Made by a program: the position numbers and the translations under genes
Origin: Antarcticimicrobium luteum
Lineage (GTDB): Bacteria > Pseudomonadota > Alphaproteobacteria > Rhodobacterales > Rhodobacteraceae
Length of the DNA stretch: 64,000 bases
Direction: 5' to 3'
Assembly: GCF_004358185.1 (NCBI RefSeq)
Contig: NZ_SMUV01000059.1
Location: forward strand, 1 to 64,000
Shown: piece by piece, positions 62,424 to 64,000 of the stretch
Numbering within the stretch: position 1 is the first letter of the stretch
How the letters are laid out: each line of letters opens with the position of its first letter
Notes under the pieces: generated by a model
Database searches by the model: none
Seen by the model: the letters and a program-made list of their open reading frames with translations, nothing else
What the model was told of the DNA's origin: nothing

Positions 62424-64000
62424 TCAGCGCGGCCGCCGCAGCTTGCGTTTGAGCTTGTCGGATTTCTTCCGGGCCTGCCCCGCCTTGCGTTTCGGGGTGG
62501 TGCGGCCACGTCCGGCGGTCGGGCCACGCGGCAGCGCCTTGTCCTCGAGCGACAGAAGCTCCAGCTCAAGCCCGCCCGAGACCGGGGCGGCCTCGACCAG
62601 GCGGACGGTGACCCGCTGGCCGATGGCAATGGTCAGCCCGGTGTCCGAGCCCATCAGCGTGCCGGCCTCGCGGTCGAAATGGAAATACTCCCGCCCCAGC
62701 GTGCGGATCGGGATCAGCCCGTCGGCGCCGGTCTCGTCCAGTTTCACAAAGGCGCCAAAGCGGGCGATTCCGCTGATGCGCCCGGTGAACTCATTGCCCA
62801 CCCGCTCGCTGAGATAGGCCGCCAGATAGCGGTCGGTGGTGTCGCGCTCGGCCATCATCGAACGGCGCTCGGTCTCGGAGATATGTTCGGCGGTCTGTTG
62901 CAGCCGCTCGATCTCGTCCGCGGTCAGCCCGTCGTCGCCCCAGCGATGCGCGGCGATCAGCGCCCGGTGCACGATCAGGTCGGCATAACGCCGGATCGGC
63001 GAGGTGAAATGCGCGTAATGCGCCAGCGCCAGCCCGAAATGGCCAAAGTTCTCGGGGCTGTAATAGGCCTGCGTCATCGACCGCAGGGTCGACAGGTTGA
63101 TCAGTTCCGCGTCGTCGCTGCCGGCGGCCTGGTCCAGCAGCGCGTTCAGGTGCCGGGTTTGCAGCACCTGCCCCTTGGCCAGCGTATAGCCTGCCGCCTG
63201 CGCGGTCTCTCGCAGCGCCTCGAGCTTCTCGGGGCTGGGTTCCTCGTGCACCCGGAACAACAGCGGCGAGCGCTTGGCGTTGAGCGTTTCCGCAGCGGCC
63301 ACGTTGGCGAGGATCATGAATTCCTCGATCAGCCGGTGTGCGTCCAGCCGGTCGCGGAAATTGACCGACTCCACCTTGCCGTCCTCGGACAGCACGATGC
63401 GCCGTTCGGGCAGGTCCAGGTCGAGCGGCTGGCGGTGCTCGCGCGCCTTCCGCAGCGCGTGATAGGCGGCGTAGAGCGGTTTCAGAACCGGCTCGACCAG
63501 CGCCTCGGTGCGCTCATTGGGGTTGCCGTCGACGGCCTCCTGCACCTCGGCATAGGTCAACGCGGCGGCGGAACGCATCAGCCCGCGCACGAACTTGTGG
63601 CCGATCTCGCGCCCCTCGGGGGTGATCTGCATCCGCACGGCGACGCAGGCGCGCGGCACGTTCTCGTGCAGCGAGCACAGATCGCCCGACAGCCGGTCGG
63701 GCAGCATCGGCACCACACGGTCGGGGAAATAGGAGGAGTTGCCGCGCTTGCGCGCCTCGCGGTCCAGCGCGCTGCCGGGGCGCACAAAGGCGGCCACATC
63801 GGCGATGGCGACCCAGATCACAAAGCCGCCGGGATTCTTGGGGTCGTCATCGGGCAGGGCAAGACAGGCATCGTCGCGGTCGCGCGCATCGACCGGGTCG
63901 ATGGTGATCAGCGGCAGATCGCGCAGATCCTCGCGCCCGTTCAGCCCGACCGGCTTGCAGGCGTCGGCCTCGGCGATCACCTCGTCGGGAAAGGCATCGG
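62424..64000 (-). CDS. rnr: Ribonuclease R (5' part beyond the window)
   Basis: A 3'-5' exoribonuclease for structured RNA. The frame is open to the right edge, so the N-terminal cold-shock part is missing. The RNB catalytic domain is present: LPLITIDPVDARDRDDACLA with the metal-binding aspartates, YFPDRVVPMLPDRLSGDLCS and HYAHFTSPIRRYADLIVHR. The S1 domain follows near EFTGRISGIARFGAFVKLDE, and a basic tail (KRKAGQARKKSDKLKRKLRR) ends the protein. The reading frame entering the window is in phase with the rest. Confidence 0.96.
   Translation of the reverse strand, partial: DAFPDEVIAEADACKPVGLNGREDLRDLPLITIDPVDARDRDDACLALPDDDPKNPGGFVIWVAIADVAAFVRPGSALDREARKRGNSSYFPDRVVPMLPDRLSGDLCSLHENVPRACVAVRMQITPEGREIGHKFVRGLMRSAAALTYAEVQEAVDGNPNERTEALVEPVLKPLYAAYHALRKAREHRQPLDLDLPERRIVLSEDGKVESVNFRDRLDAHRLIEEFMILANVAAAETLNAKRSPLLFRVHEEPSPEKLEALRETAQAAGYTLAKGQVLQTRHLNALLDQAAGSDDAELINLSTLRSMTQAYYSPENFGHFGLALAHYAHFTSPIRRYADLIVHRALIAAHRWGDDGLTADEIERLQQTAEHISETERRSMMAERDTTDRYLAAYLSERVGNEFTGRISGIARFGAFVKLDETGADGLIPIRTLGREYFHFDREAGTLMGSDTGLTIAIGQRVTVRLVEAAPVSGGLELELLSLEDKALPRGPTAGRGRTTPKRKAGQARKKSDKLKRKLRRPR

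Overview
The window is GC-rich DNA with almost no non-coding space. Gene content and order point to a marine-type alphaproteobacterium of the Rhodobacteraceae/Roseobacter group. The evidence is a petABC cytochrome bc1 operon with a separate petR-petP regulatory pair, an lptCAB-hpf-ptsN cluster without rpoN, two PotFGHI/PotABCD-type polyamine-class transporters, a RibH2-type lumazine synthase, and frequent ATGA stop/start overlaps. I see no mobile elements, CRISPR arrays, tRNA or rRNA genes. This looks like core chromosome, not a genomic island; assignment below family level is not possible from sequence alone.

Layout. 1-5614: the tail of an unknown gene, then a forward glycan cluster (GT4-like transferase, DPD-type transferase, Branch-type transferase, sulfotransferase with two sulfotransferase-like halves), suggesting a sulfated surface polysaccharide. 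5651-10456 (minus): rnd-kdsD-lptC-lptA-lptB, then hpf and ptsN, covering envelope LPS transport, KDO precursor supply, ribosome hibernation and nitrogen-PTS control. 10557-12847: a choline/aminoglycoside-kinase-fold protein overlapping tail to tail with UDP-glucose dehydrogenase. 12926-20532: a complete putrescine module with PotFGHI uptake, a PuuB-like oxidase, a GntR regulator and a SpuC-like aminotransferase, with three TTGATCA-core sites beside its promoters. 20596-27827: YbaK-like deacylase diverging from another GntR regulator, cobO, a drug/metabolite exporter, malonyl-CoA synthetase with a malonate-type carrier, an HD phosphohydrolase and aroC.

28000-34707: an acyltransferase; a TPP riboswitch followed by thiBPQ; a 22-bp perfect hairpin; ribH under its own FMN riboswitch, diverging from a PaiB-like FMN-binding protein; and a glutathione transferase. 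34797-40959: a LonB/YcbZ-type protease with a USP-like partner, then petABC with a clear terminator. 41263-45982: hydantoinase/oxoprolinase, queG, an SDR epimerase and ExoD. 46106-50091 (minus): dxs-ispA-xseB-histone-deacetylase-like, running against petR-petP (50190-51400), which diverges from ilvE. 52579-60629: an ArgE-like and a DoeA-like hydrolase diverge from a second polyamine-class ABC operon whose two permeases have unusual extra domains. 60981-64000 (minus): an MltB-type lytic transglycosylase and the 3' part of rnr.

The strongest leads beyond routine annotation are the TTGATCA-core operator set around the putrescine genes, the doeA/argE-linked transporter with a large insertion in its first permease, an apparently ownerless terminator upstream of that transporter, the two-domain sulfotransferase, and the inverted repeat between petP and ilvE. 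I found no clearly new defence or mobile system.
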